Source: Bacteroidia bacterium (GTDB lineage: Bacteria > Bacteroidota > Bacteroidia > J057). Taken from it: 64,000 bases of DNA. Within the stretch, counting starts at the first letter, position 1. The number at the start of each line of letters is the position of its first letter. Under the pieces are notes generated by a model. That model ran no database searches and was not told the origin of the DNA. It saw only the letters and a list, made by a program, of their open reading frames with translations. Position numbers and translations under genes: made by a program. Location of the stretch: NCBI GenBank assembly GCA_033391075.1, contig JAWPMV010000001.1:1116001-1180000 (forward strand), given 5' to 3'. Of this stretch, positions 25,046-34,576 are shown piece after piece.

Positions 25046-25580
25046 AAATATGAATTTATCTTTTTCATTTTTTTAGATTCACTATTTTCTATACGATTAG
25101 ATAATGCGCAAAGGTTGCTTTTGCACTTTATTTATACAAAAACAAGTAGCGCAAATCTTATCTTTTTCTTTCTATAATCGTCTATCCTGCCATCGATAGT
25201 CCCGAAATCTTTAAAAAAGAAACTAAGCTCTATGCATATTTATAATTCAAATGTACTGCCAGGAAATCCCTTTCACCTAATTAGAATAGGTAAAAAAGCA
25301 GGAAAATCTAGCTGAAATCTTAGCTTAATTTTCATTTTCCTGTGACTCCCGCTAAAGAATACTCTCCATATAAAAGAGGAAGTCAATTTTATTGTCGATA
25401 CAATCTGCTTACTTTAAATGCCTTTTCATATGAGTTAAAGATCTATCTACCTCTTGTATAACAAAAGCCTCCTAAGAATGTAACATTATCCGGACACTTG
25501 GATATTAATTTTGATAGAAAATATTGAAATTGATGAATTAGGTCGAAAAACTGATAAGAAAAGCATAATGGCCTTATAGC
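25046..25580. other. A+T-rich intergenic stretch upstream of the NtrC-type gene
   Basis: No credible coding frame. It contains several A/T runs and probably the promoter of the signalling operon starting at 25581. I see no repeat, terminator or tRNA in it. Confidence 0.5.
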
Positions 25581-26921
25581 ATGAGAATATTTATCGTTGA
25601 GGATGATCCATTTTTCGCAAATCTGATTGAATTCGTTCTGGAACAGAATCCTGATAATGAAGTCAGGAAATTTGAAACAGGGCAAGCGGTTCTGGATCAA
25701 TTGCACCTCCATCCTGATGTGATTTCCCTTGATTATTCTTTACCGGATATGAATGGTAGAGATTTATTGGCGAAAGTTAAAGCAAGAAGCCCGGAAAGCA
25801 GGGTAGTAATTATTTCTTCCCAGCAAGATGTTGGGACTGCCATTGCTATGCTGAAAGAAGGAGCCTATGATTATATCGTAAAGGACGATGACATCAAGGA
25901 CCGAATATGGAACACCTTTCGCCATCTGAAGGGGGAGAACAAGCTAAAGAAAGAAGTCGAGGTACTAAGGGAAAAAGTTCAGGAGAAATATGATTTTTCT
26001 CAGAGCATAATTGGAGAAAGTGAGGCGATAAAAAAATCTTTCCGCAAAATATCCAAAGCCGCCAAAACCAGTATCAATGTCACAATAAGTGGGGAAACGG
26101 GTACAGGTAAAGAAGTAGTGGCAAATGCCATACATTTCAATTCTGCGAGAAAGAAGGAAAAATTTGTAGCCGTTAACATGGCTGCCATTCCACGTGAGCT
26201 TATAGAATCAGAACTTTTCGGACATGAAAAAGGAGCCTTTACCGGCGCCATGAATACGCGAATAGGAAGATTTGAAGAAGCCCATGGAGGAAGCATTTTT
26301 TTGGATGAGATAGGAGAGCTGGATTTGAATGTGCAGGCTAAACTCCTACGCGTTCTGCAGGAAAGAAAGGTGATAAGGGTTGGGGGAAATAAAGCAATCG
26401 AAGTAGATGTCCGAATTATCTCTGCTACTCATAAAAATCTTGCAGAGGAAGTAAAAAATGGAAGTTTTCGACAAGACTTGTATTATCGATTACTGGGACT
26501 ACCAGTTGAGCTTCCTCCATTAAGGGATCGAGGGAAAGATATATTACTCTTGGCCAAAGTATTTTTAGAAAGCTTTTCCAAAGGAAATCAAACCCCCATT
26601 TTGCTTAGCCGAGAGGCTAAAAATAAATTGATGAGTTATCACTATCCCGGTAATGTTCGGGAATTGAAATCTGTAGTTGAGTTGGCAGCTGTAATGGCAG
26701 AAGGAGAGCAAATAGAGGTCGAAGACATCACCTTCAATCAATTGGATGGGATGGGTGATTTATTGATGGAAGCAGATACCCTAAGAGGATATACCCGCAA
26801 GATCATCCAGCATTACCTGGATAAATATGAGTACAATGTGATGAAGGTTGCCGATAAACTGGAAATTGGCAAATCGAAAATTTATCAAATGATAAAAGAC
26901 GAGGAATTAAGCATTAAATAA
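25581..26921 (+). CDS. NtrC-family sigma-54-dependent response regulator
   Basis: A cytosolic transcription activator. The receiver domain (residues 1-115) has EDD (7-9), the phosphoacceptor Asp51 in VISLDYSLPD and a lysine in AYDYIVK. The AAA+ domain has Walker A GETGTGKE (171-178), the sigma-54-contacting loop GAFTGA (218-223) and Walker B IFLDEIGEL (239-247). The C-terminus is a Fis-type helix-turn-helix (VMKVADKLEIGKSKIYQMIK). It is the first gene of a run with the H-NOX and histidine kinase genes (11 bases to the next). It should drive sigma-54 promoters, perhaps those of the polysaccharide locus downstream. Confidence 0.93.
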   Translation: MRIFIVEDDPFFANLIEFVLEQNPDNEVRKFETGQAVLDQLHLHPDVISLDYSLPDMNGRDLLAKVKARSPESRVVIISSQQDVGTAIAMLKEGAYDYIVKDDDIKDRIWNTFRHLKGENKLKKEVEVLREKVQEKYDFSQSIIGESEAIKKSFRKISKAAKTSINVTISGETGTGKEVVANAIHFNSARKKEKFVAVNMAAIPRELIESELFGHEKGAFTGAMNTRIGRFEEAHGGSIFLDEIGELDLNVQAKLLRVLQERKVIRVGGNKAIEVDVRIISATHKNLAEEVKNGSFRQDLYYRLLGLPVELPPLRDRGKDILLLAKVFLESFSKGNQTPILLSREAKNKLMSYHYPGNVRELKSVVELAAVMAEGEQIEVEDITFNQLDGMGDLLMEADTLRGYTRKIIQHYLDKYEYNVMKVADKLEIGKSKIYQMIKDEELSIK

Positions 26922-26932
26922 GGATCCGAATT

Positions 26933-27472
26933 ATGAAAGGAATAGTATTTACCGAGTTTCTTGATTTTGTAGAAGAACATCATGGAATACTTACGGTCGA
27001 TAAAATCATTGAGAATAGTAATCTTGATTCTGGAGGTATCTACACAACAGTGGGTACCTATAGCCATTTTGAAATGGTTTCTCTGGTAACCCAATTGAGC
27101 AAAGAGCTTGAGGTAGAAATAACAGATTTACTAAGAATTTACGGAGAGCATTTTTTCTCTGTACTGCTAAAATCCTATCCTGCCTTCTTTGAGAATCAGA
27201 ACGATTGTTTTGAATTTCTCAGCAGCCTGGATTCTTATATTCATCCTGAGGTGTTGAAACTATATCCAGATGCAGAATTACCAAGTTTCGATACCATTTC
27301 TCGAAGCGAGGATCATCTCCGGATGCTTTATACCAGCAATCGAGCCCTTTACAGCTTTGCAGAAGGATTGATAAAAGGAACCTTCAATTTCTTCCAATTT
27401 CAGGGAGAACTAAAAGTGGAATCTGTGATAGAAGATGGCAAAAAGGTCCAATTTGTCATAAATAAAAACTGA
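26933..27472 (+). CDS. H-NOX (haem-NO/O2-binding) protein
   Basis: A stand-alone haem sensor of the H-NOX (HNOB) family, 179 residues, the normal length. It starts MKGIVFTEFLDFVEE. The proximal haem ligand is His104 in SYIHPEVLKLYPDAELPSF, and the haem-propionate motif YxSxR is Tyr133-Thr-Ser135-Asn-Arg137. Bacterial H-NOX proteins bind NO, and sometimes O2, and regulate a neighbouring histidine kinase or cyclic-di-GMP enzyme. Here the stop overlaps the start of a hybrid histidine kinase (TGATGA), so the two should be made together. Which gas it binds cannot be told from the sequence with confidence; the distal pocket has no obvious tyrosine cluster. Confidence 0.93.
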   Translation: MKGIVFTEFLDFVEEHHGILTVDKIIENSNLDSGGIYTTVGTYSHFEMVSLVTQLSKELEVEITDLLRIYGEHFFSVLLKSYPAFFENQNDCFEFLSSLDSYIHPEVLKLYPDAELPSFDTISRSEDHLRMLYTSNRALYSFAEGLIKGTFNFFQFQGELKVESVIEDGKKVQFVINKN

Positions 27473-29862
27473 TGAAAGAAGAGCTAGAGGCTTTAAGGCG
27501 GGCGCTTAACCGAGAGAGGCAAGCGAGAAAGATTGCAGAAAAGATTCTGGAAGAGAAGGCTGCCCAATTGTATGAGGTCAATCAAAGATTGATCGAGAGC
27601 AATGAGTCTCTGGAAGAAATTGTACTAGAAAGAACCCGGGAGATCGAGCGTATTGCAAGGATTCCCGAAGAAAGTCCTTCTCCATTTTTACGGATTAATA
27701 ACTCTGGAGAGATTTCTTATAGCAATAGAAAAAGTAAAGAGCTTTTTGGGGAAAAGCTGGAAAGGATCGATCCACATTTCTCTGAAATGGCAAAACTGGC
27801 ACTTGAGCATGCAGAGCAGATCGAAGAAGATTATGAGTTGGATGAACGAGTGTATGCTGTCTGGGCGGTTCCTGTATTAGAAGCTGAATACGCTAATATT
27901 TACTTTAAAGATGAAACCCTGGAGAAAAAAGCCAAACAGCGGCTATTGGAAAGCGAAGAGAAGTACCGAAAAACCGTTGAAGAATCCATTGATGGCATTA
28001 TTAAATTGAATATGGATGGCATAGTTACCTATGTCAATCCCGCAGGAGAAAATTTCTTTAGTACCAGGAAGGAAGAATTAATCGGCAGGTCATATACAGA
28101 ATTTATTTCTGGGGATAGCGAGGAAAAGTTCACAGAACTTTTCAAGATCGTCTCAGAGCAAGGGATTTTGCCTCAAAGACGACAAGAACTGACCGTGGCA
28201 ACTTCTCAAATGGACCTCAGATTTATCAGCGCAAATTTTAATCTGAATGTAGAGAACAATGTTCCATCTCTAACTGTCGTCGCGAGAGACATTACCGCGC
28301 GTAAAAAATCAGAAGCTGAATTGATCAAGGCTCGATTGAAAGCGGAAGAATCTGCGAATGCAAAAGAACAGTTTTTGAAAAATATGAGCCATGAGATACG
28401 AACACCTATGAATGCCATTATCGGCATGAGTGATCTCCTTCTCAAGACCCGGCTCACACCCAAGCAGCAGGAAATGTTGGAGGTAGTTTCTGTTTCATCC
28501 CGAAATCTCCTGGTTGTCATCAATGATGTCCTGGACCTTTCGAAGGTAAATGCAGATAAAATAGTTCTCGAAAAAATAGGATTCAAACCTCGGGAAATCA
28601 TTAAACATATTCTTGACACGAATCGAATCAAGGCTGATAACCGAAATGTCCTTCTGGACTTTCAAATAGCTAAGGAAGTCAAAGAGATATACATCGGTGA
28701 TCCCTTTCGGCTAAATCAAATTCTCTTAAATCTCGTCAGCAATTCCATAAAATTTACTGAGAGTGGATCCGTGAAAATTTGCCTTCATGCCGAGGAAATA
28801 GATTCAGATTCTCAGCGCCTGATATTTGCAATAAAGGATACAGGTAAAGGTATACATCCGGATAAACTGCTTAAGATTTTTGAGGCTTTCGAGCAAGAAG
28901 ACAGCAGCATTTCTCGCAATTATGGAGGTACAGGCCTGGGATTGTCCATTTCTCAAAAACTGCTTGAGCTTCATGGTGGAGAGATGCAAATCAAGAGTGT
29001 CCTGGGAGAGGGCAGTACTTTTTCCTTTGGTATCGTTTATAAAAAAGGATCAGAAGAGGATATCCCGAACCTTGAGCTGCCAGAAAATGATTTGAGCTTG
29101 CTGGAAGGCCTGAGGGTTCTCCTAGCAGAAGATAATCGCTATAATCAGACCCTGATTGAGACACTTTTCCAGGACCTCAAGATTAAGCTCAAAATCTGCA
29201 ACAATGGGGAAGAAGCCCTGGAAGCTTTAGAGAAAGAAAGTTTTGATCTGGTGCTCATGGATATACTAATGCCTAAAATGGATGGTGTCAGAGCTACATC
29301 CATCATCAGATCCAGAGAATTATGGCAAGAGCTTCCTATTCTCGCGCTCACCGCCAATGCCTTCGAAGATGAGGTACAGCGATATTTGGAATTGGGAATG
29401 AATGATGTCATGTCGAAACCCTTCGAGCCCGAAGTACTTTTTGCAAAAATGATCCGATTGACCAACAGAAGGAATTTATTGGATGAATACTCGCAGGAAA
29501 AAACGGTCTCTATTCCCCCCTCAAAAGATGCCTTTCCTCTTTATTCCCTGGAGAAATTGGAAAAGATGTTTTCAAATAACCAGGATTTCGTCCGGAAAAT
29601 GGTAAATACTTTCCTGGAAACCACACCGGAAATTTTGGAAGATCTTCAGGAGGCATCAGAAGCAAAAGATTGGAAAAGGGTGTCGGACATTTGCCATAGA
29701 TTGAAAAGTTCCCTCAATACCCTGGCAGTCGACAGCCTGAAAGGGGATCTCCTGATTCTTGAAAAAGAATACCAGGACCACTCTGATCAGGAAAGATTGG
29801 ATATGGTAAAAGGAATCCTGTCTATCAGTAAGAAAGTACTGGATGCGCTTGCTTGCCATTGA
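27472..29862 (+). CDS. Hybrid histidine kinase with PAS, receiver and HPt domains, H-NOX partner
   Basis: A cytosolic hybrid kinase without membrane segments. The domains in order are an N-terminal coiled coil (residues 1-60), a PAS-like domain (about 60-150), a PAS domain (about 160-280, DGIVTYVNPAGENFF), a HisKA domain with His307 (NMSHEIRTPMNAIIG), an ATPase domain (about 415-530, LNLVSNSIKFT, GTGLGLSI), a receiver with Asp597 (LVLMDILMPKMDG) and an HPt domain with His742 (DICHRLKSS). This is a complete internal phosphorelay. The HPt can pass phosphate to separate receivers, of which three occur nearby (25581, 29987, 41479). Direct overlap with the H-NOX gene implies that the H-NOX protein controls its activity. 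Partners are inferred from position. Confidence 0.92.
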   Translation: MKEELEALRRALNRERQARKIAEKILEEKAAQLYEVNQRLIESNESLEEIVLERTREIERIARIPEESPSPFLRINNSGEISYSNRKSKELFGEKLERIDPHFSEMAKLALEHAEQIEEDYELDERVYAVWAVPVLEAEYANIYFKDETLEKKAKQRLLESEEKYRKTVEESIDGIIKLNMDGIVTYVNPAGENFFSTRKEELIGRSYTEFISGDSEEKFTELFKIVSEQGILPQRRQELTVATSQMDLRFISANFNLNVENNVPSLTVVARDITARKKSEAELIKARLKAEESANAKEQFLKNMSHEIRTPMNAIIGMSDLLLKTRLTPKQQEMLEVVSVSSRNLLVVINDVLDLSKVNADKIVLEKIGFKPREIIKHILDTNRIKADNRNVLLDFQIAKEVKEIYIGDPFRLNQILLNLVSNSIKFTESGSVKICLHAEEIDSDSQRLIFAIKDTGKGIHPDKLLKIFEAFEQEDSSISRNYGGTGLGLSISQKLLELHGGEMQIKSVLGEGSTFSFGIVYKKGSEEDIPNLELPENDLSLLEGLRVLLAEDNRYNQTLIETLFQDLKIKLKICNNGEEALEALEKESFDLVLMDILMPKMDGVRATSIIRSRELWQELPILALTANAFEDEVQRYLELGMNDVMSKPFEPEVLFAKMIRLTNRRNLLDEYSQEKTVSIPPSKDAFPLYSLEKLEKMFSNNQDFVRKMVNTFLETTPEILEDLQEASEAKDWKRVSDICHRLKSSLNTLAVDSLKGDLLILEKEYQDHSDQERLDMVKGILSISKKVLDALACH

Positions 29863-29948
29863 TTCCAAAATCTGGAAAGCCTTCCACATTTCAATCCCTT
29901 TCATTTCTAAAATAAGGCACTAAAAGCCCGAATAGCTGTTTTTTCGCT

Positions 29949-29965
29949 TGGCATGACTATGGAAT
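29949..29965 (+). promoter_or_regulatory. Degenerate sigma-54-like promoter candidate
   Basis: TTGGCAT at 29948-29954 matches the -24 element, but the -12 element at the right distance reads TGGAA instead of TTGCA. It lies 22 bases before the receiver-TM gene that opens the polysaccharide locus. Weak evidence. Confidence 0.25.
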
Positions 29966-29986
29966 ACCCATAGAAAGCCTCAGATT

Positions 29987-30472
29987 ATGGAAAACAGCAA
30001 AAAGATATTCATCATTGAAGATGACCCCTTCTACAGCGCCTTATTGCACTCCTTCCTAAAGCTTAAGGGCTATCGGGACATTCATGTATTCTCGAAAGGG
30101 ACCGAAGCTCTGCAACAACTGGAAGAGCAGCCTGACCTTATATTGATTGATTTTGATTTGGGTGACTCTGCCTATCCAGGCAAGAGAGTCCTGCAGGAAA
30201 TTAGGAGGATCAATGAGCAAATCCCTGTCATTTTTATTTCCGGGCAGAAATCCATCCATGAAGCCATCCAAACCCTCAAATTCGGAGCCATGGACTATAT
30301 CCAGAAAAGCGACCACACCCTGGAAAGACTGGATCGAAAAATAAATGAGTTATTCCATCCAACTTCAGTCTTGACAAGTATGGACATACAAAAGAAAAAT
30401 AAACGACACAAATTCTTCATGGGTGGAATATTTTTCATTCTGGCCCTGGGCATTTCAATTTCCTATATGTAA
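29987..30472 (+). CDS. Stand-alone receiver domain with C-terminal membrane anchor
   Basis: A 161-residue response regulator without an output domain. The receiver (residues 5-125) has EDD (11-13), phosphoacceptor Asp55 (LILIDFDLGD), Ser at the switch position (VIFISGQ) and Lys107 (AMDYIQK). A basic linker (QKKNKRHK) leads to one transmembrane helix (FFMGGIFFILALGISISYM) at the very C-terminus, so the receiver is held at the inner face of the cytoplasmic membrane. The same receiver-linker-helix tail occurs in the fused transferase at 41479. It is followed 9 bases later by the polysaccharide export gene, so it is part of that operon. I infer that it relays phosphate to the membrane assembly. 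Confidence 0.85.
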   Translation: MENSKKIFIIEDDPFYSALLHSFLKLKGYRDIHVFSKGTEALQQLEEQPDLILIDFDLGDSAYPGKRVLQEIRRINEQIPVIFISGQKSIHEAIQTLKFGAMDYIQKSDHTLERLDRKINELFHPTSVLTSMDIQKKNKRHKFFMGGIFFILALGISISYM

Positions 30473-30481
30473 AGCAATCCT

Positions 30482-31198
30482 ATGTACCAAATTAGCTATC
30501 TGTATCTATTGGGAATGCTGGTCCTGACATCCTGCGCACGTCAGAACTTTTATAGCATGAGCAGTCCAAATTCTTATCAGTCCTTATTGTTAAGCGTAGA
30601 AGAACAAACTCCCAGGATAAGGCCTCACGACAAAATCAGTGTGAGTATTTGGGGGCATGAAGATCTGAGCATAGGCTCAGTCTATGGCATCTACAACTCA
30701 AACGAAGTCTTTGGTAAATGGATTCTGGTAGACAAGCAGGGCCATGTACAATTACCCAAATTAGGTGCGACCAGACTCGGGGGACTAAGTATTCAGGAAG
30801 CAAGGGAAAAACTGGAACGTCAGTATGAAGCTTTCGTTGTAGAACCTATTATAGATGTCAAGGTCCATAGCCACGAAGTTTCAATTATCGGTCAGGTAAT
30901 CTCTCCAGGAAATTACCCGCTTTATGAGGGGAAAAATACCATTTCTTATTTCATAGCTGCTGCCGGTGGAACTGATTTTCACGCCAAACTAACGGAAGTC
31001 AAACTCAGCAGGCAAAATACTACCTATGAACTAGACCTTACCCGACTTAGCCCTGATGTTCTGAACAACATTGCCCTCTTACCGGGAGATGTTATCTACA
31101 TTCCTACCCGACAGGCAAAACTGCTGGAAAAAAAATCTCCGGTATTGCTTGCGCTGGCCAGTGTGGCAACTACTGTTTTTTTATTTCTAAGCCGATAA
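30482..31198 (+). CDS. Wza-like polysaccharide export outer-membrane lipoprotein
   Basis: A polysaccharide biosynthesis/export protein. A lipoprotein signal peptide (LGMLVLTSCARQ) is followed by a Poly_export domain (RPHDKISVSIWGHEDLS, then GHVQLPKLGATRLGGLS) and one SLBB-type domain (VSIIGQVISPGNYPLYEGKN, ISYFIAAAGG). A hydrophobic C-terminal segment (VLLALASVATTVFLFLS) follows. It forms the outer-membrane channel through which the polymer leaves. The copolymerase gene starts 1 base after its stop. Confidence 0.92.
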   Translation: MYQISYLYLLGMLVLTSCARQNFYSMSSPNSYQSLLLSVEEQTPRIRPHDKISVSIWGHEDLSIGSVYGIYNSNEVFGKWILVDKQGHVQLPKLGATRLGGLSIQEAREKLERQYEAFVVEPIIDVKVHSHEVSIIGQVISPGNYPLYEGKNTISYFIAAAGGTDFHAKLTEVKLSRQNTTYELDLTRLSPDVLNNIALLPGDVIYIPTRQAKLLEKKSPVLLALASVATTVFLFLSR

Positions 31199-31199
31199 G

Positions 31200-33452
31200 A
31201 TGATGGAGCAAAGAGATTTGCTTGGGCTCATCCGTCCTTTGAAAAAGGGATGGCTGTTTATTGTGAGTATGGTATTGATAGCTGTATTCATCGCCCATAA
31301 TATATATATCTATCAATTGCCCGTTTATGAGTCGCAATGCCTGATAAAACTGGATGATACCTATTCGGGTTTTTCCGATAATAACCTCTATCAGGATCTT
31401 GATATTTTTGCTGAGAACAATGATATCGCAACGGAGGTAGAAGTCCTCAAATCAGACACCATTCTGAAAAAAGCAGTGGACAAACTGGATCCGATCGAAT
31501 ACCATCGCATTGGCAGTCTGATAAAGCAGGATATTTACAAGGATCATCCTTTTTCTCTTCGCTTTGATTCCCTTTCTTTTAGGGATTACGACCAGCTCTT
31601 TTTTGTAGACGTGCTGGATGCAAAAAGTTTTAGACTGGAAAGAAAAGGCAAATTCCAATCAGGTAATTTTGGGCAAGCCCTAGTATTTGAGGGGAATGAA
31701 TTGACATTGGAGCTATCCGAAGATTGGGTAAAAGAACATAGCAGCATCCATCTTCCCGGGCGCTATTCTTTCAGGCTCTGTAGTCCTGAGTACCTTTTGC
31801 AAAATTTTGTAAAAGGAAATTTGCTGGTGAAAGAGGTTAAGGAACATGTGCGTGTGATCCGTATTTATTTTGAAGGACGAAATGCCGAACGTGTCGCAGA
31901 TTTTACCAATGCCATAGCCAACTCCTACCTCGAAGATCATATTGCCCACAAAATGACAGCAGCGAATCTGACGGAGGACTTTTTAGATAATCGGATTCGG
32001 GAGAGTTTGGATAAACTCAATAGGGCAGAAAGGGCACTTGAAAGCTTTCGCCTAAACAATAAAGTCCTGAACCTGGGGCAGGAAACGGAAACAGATCTGA
32101 GAAAAATCGCTCAATTGGAAATTCAGGAAACCAACCTCAATATGAAATTGGTGGTTCTGGATAGCCTGAACAAATATGTCCAGCTGGATTTGGAGAAATT
32201 TTTACAATTGGCACCTAGTTATGAAAGCTATGGAGGCCTGCTCTTTACGGAACTGGTAAAGCAGTTGAAAAGCCTGGAGGAAGAAAAAATCGAATTGGAG
32301 AGAAAGTATGCAAAAGGCAGTGATGAACTTTTGTCAGTGGATCAGAAGATTCGCAATCTGGTTAGCTATATCAAAGAAAATATCCACAATCATAGAAAAA
32401 ATAGCTATGCCCAATTAGACAAAATTGAAAAGGATATCAATGGAGAAAAGAAAGCTCTAGAGTCTATCCCGACTGTAGAAAAGAATCTCAAGCGACTCGA
32501 GCGGGACTTCAACAATTATCAGGAGCTATATAATTTCCTGACGAAAAAACAGCTGGAAGCCGGAATTGCAAAACGAGCAAAACTATACTTTCACCGAATT
32601 CTAAACCGGGCGAAAGTAGCTGTAGCTCCAACAAATCCAGGTAAATGGTTTCTCAGGCTATTGGCGATCTTCATAGCATTGCTGCTTTCGGTGTTTGTCC
32701 TTTACCTCCATGATTTTCTATCAGGGAAAATATGGGAAGTTGAGCTGCTGAAAGAGAATTCCCCCCCCTCAACTTTTATCCTGGAAGAAAGCAGAAGCAA
32801 AAAATTAAAAGAAGATTTTGGACTAACACTGATCAGCCAGCTCAAACGTCAAGAGAATTCTTCTGCTTTCCTCGCCTTTTGTCCTTCCAATCCTCAGGTT
32901 CAATATGCAATACAACTTAAACAAAGCCTGGAGGCTTTATCCCTTTCCGGAGAAAAAATTCTGTGTTTGCACTGGGAAGAAGGAAGGGTAGGACCTGAAT
33001 CAGCAAAAAGCAGCTTGATACGGTCTTATCTGGATGCTGAGATTGATAGCAATAAGTTGAAATCTTCCTTGAATACGCGGGAAACTCTATATGAAGAAAT
33101 GGATATTAGGTCTGACTTGAGCCGACTGCTGGACGAAAATTTCAACAAGCGCTTCAAAAGTCTGGACAAATATTTTGATAGGATCGTGCTGGTATTGCCA
33201 GCTCCCGAGGAGGCTTCACTGGTTGAAATGCTGGAACCTCTCTATGATCGATTGTTCATTGTATTTCAGAAAGGAGTATCCAGAAAAAAAGAACTCGCAT
33301 ATTTCTCAGATTCTGCCACTGATTCATTGGCAAAGAAGGCTGCAATTCTCCTGGATGAAAGAAGTAGAACCTTTTTCCCCTTTAGTAGCTGGATAAAAAA
33401 ACAGCGACCCTTAGTTCGTAAATGGAATCTCCAGAAAAGTTTAAGTGCTTAA
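31200..33452 (+). CDS. Wzz/Wzc-like polysaccharide copolymerase with degenerate tyrosine-kinase domain
   Basis: An inner-membrane chain-length regulator. The first transmembrane helix is near residues 17-37 (LFIVSMVLIAVFIAHNIYIY). The periplasmic Wzz domain and a long coiled coil (about 260-450) lead to the second helix (about 478-500) preceded by the proline-rich VAPTNPGKW. The C-terminal 240 residues sit where Wzc-type proteins carry a BY-kinase, and strand phrases such as EKILCLHWEEG and FDRIVLVLPAPEEA fit that fold. However, the Walker A site (normally GEGKT/S) is replaced by FCPSNPQVQYA and no tyrosine-rich tail is present, so it should be catalytically dead. It contacts the Wza channel. 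Confidence 0.87.
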   Translation: MMEQRDLLGLIRPLKKGWLFIVSMVLIAVFIAHNIYIYQLPVYESQCLIKLDDTYSGFSDNNLYQDLDIFAENNDIATEVEVLKSDTILKKAVDKLDPIEYHRIGSLIKQDIYKDHPFSLRFDSLSFRDYDQLFFVDVLDAKSFRLERKGKFQSGNFGQALVFEGNELTLELSEDWVKEHSSIHLPGRYSFRLCSPEYLLQNFVKGNLLVKEVKEHVRVIRIYFEGRNAERVADFTNAIANSYLEDHIAHKMTAANLTEDFLDNRIRESLDKLNRAERALESFRLNNKVLNLGQETETDLRKIAQLEIQETNLNMKLVVLDSLNKYVQLDLEKFLQLAPSYESYGGLLFTELVKQLKSLEEEKIELERKYAKGSDELLSVDQKIRNLVSYIKENIHNHRKNSYAQLDKIEKDINGEKKALESIPTVEKNLKRLERDFNNYQELYNFLTKKQLEAGIAKRAKLYFHRILNRAKVAVAPTNPGKWFLRLLAIFIALLLSVFVLYLHDFLSGKIWEVELLKENSPPSTFILEESRSKKLKEDFGLTLISQLKRQENSSAFLAFCPSNPQVQYAIQLKQSLEALSLSGEKILCLHWEEGRVGPESAKSSLIRSYLDAEIDSNKLKSSLNTRETLYEEMDIRSDLSRLLDENFNKRFKSLDKYFDRIVLVLPAPEEASLVEMLEPLYDRLFIVFQKGVSRKKELAYFSDSATDSLAKKAAILLDERSRTFFPFSSWIKKQRPLVRKWNLQKSLSA

Positions 33453-33460
33453 TTAAAATC

Positions 33461-34576
33461 ATGAGACCGATCATTCATATCGTTTTGGGGAGGGCCAATC
33501 CCAACAGGCTTAATGGCGTAAATCGGGTAGTTCACAATCTGGCAGAAGAACAACATGCGCTGGGCTGGGAGGTTTCCGTATGGGGGATTACCGCTTCCTA
33601 CCAAAAAACAGAAACCCAAAAGCGAAACTATCATAGCTGTTGGTTTCCGGACAAGGGCTATATGCGGATTTCTACAGAACTGAAAGCAGCACTTAGCGCA
33701 TCTTCTGCAGATACCGTATTTCATTTTCATGGAGGCTTTATCCCACATTTTATCCTCATTTCTCGGTATCTCAGGAAAATAAATAGAAACTATGTCCTGA
33801 CTCCTCATGGGACCTTCACCCAAGGGGCTATGGAGAAGAACAAATGGCTGAAAAAACTCTACTTCAGATGTTTAGAAAATCTTTTGATAAAAGGGGCAAA
33901 AGCAGTTCAGTGTTTAGGCCATGCAGAGCAAAGTGATTTACAGGCTTTGAGTGGATGTCCCTCCATAATATTGATCCCTAACGGGCAGAACTTCGCTGAA
34001 CTAAGATATGATCATTCAATTCCTCCTTCTACAGAATTTATAATAGGCTATTGCGGGAGAGTTGAGGAACGGCAGAAAGGACTTGATGTATTGTTAAAAA
34101 GTTTTCGGTTTTACAGGGAACAGTTGGAAGGCAAAGGGAGCCTGCATTTGGTAGGCGATGGGCCATATTTAGAGGAAATGAAAAGGCTCTCTTCAGAATT
34201 GGAGCTTGATAGCTATATCCATTTTTGGGGAAGGAGGTTCGGACAGGAGAAAGTGCAAATCCTATCACAAATGAAACTCTTTGTCCATAGCTCACGAAAC
34301 GAGGGTCTCCCTACAGCAGTCATCGAGGCTTTATCTCTGGGCATTCCCTGTCTGGTCAGTAAAGCTACCAGTATGGATACTTATGTAAAAATGGCAGAGG
34401 CAGGTTGGACCTATGAGGAAATAGATATTCCCAGGATCGCTCGATTGCTAAGAGAAGCAGAAAAAGAATACGAAGAGGGAAGACTTAAGGAACGTGCAGA
34501 AAGAGCTGCAGAAATGGCTCGCCGAGAATTTTCCTGGAAAAAAGTAGCCGAACAAACGCAATTGCTTTATCAATGA
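33461..34576 (+). CDS. GT4-family glycosyltransferase
   Basis: A retaining GT-B glycosyltransferase. The ATG at 33461 is chosen because it follows the previous stop (33452) and begins RPIIHIVLGRANPNRLNGV, the usual glycine-containing first strand. The C-terminal half has IIGYCGRVEERQKGLDVLL and the donor-binding HSSRNEGLPTAVIEALSLG (EGLPxxxxEA). It adds one sugar to the lipid-linked repeat unit on the cytosolic side. The stop overlaps the polymerase start (ATGA), indicating translational coupling. Confidence 0.9.
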   Translation: MRPIIHIVLGRANPNRLNGVNRVVHNLAEEQHALGWEVSVWGITASYQKTETQKRNYHSCWFPDKGYMRISTELKAALSASSADTVFHFHGGFIPHFILISRYLRKINRNYVLTPHGTFTQGAMEKNKWLKKLYFRCLENLLIKGAKAVQCLGHAEQSDLQALSGCPSIILIPNGQNFAELRYDHSIPPSTEFIIGYCGRVEERQKGLDVLLKSFRFYREQLEGKGSLHLVGDGPYLEEMKRLSSELELDSYIHFWGRRFGQEKVQILSQMKLFVHSSRNEGLPTAVIEALSLGIPCLVSKATSMDTYVKMAEAGWTYEEIDIPRIARLLREAEKEYEEGRLKERAERAAEMARREFSWKKVAEQTQLLYQ

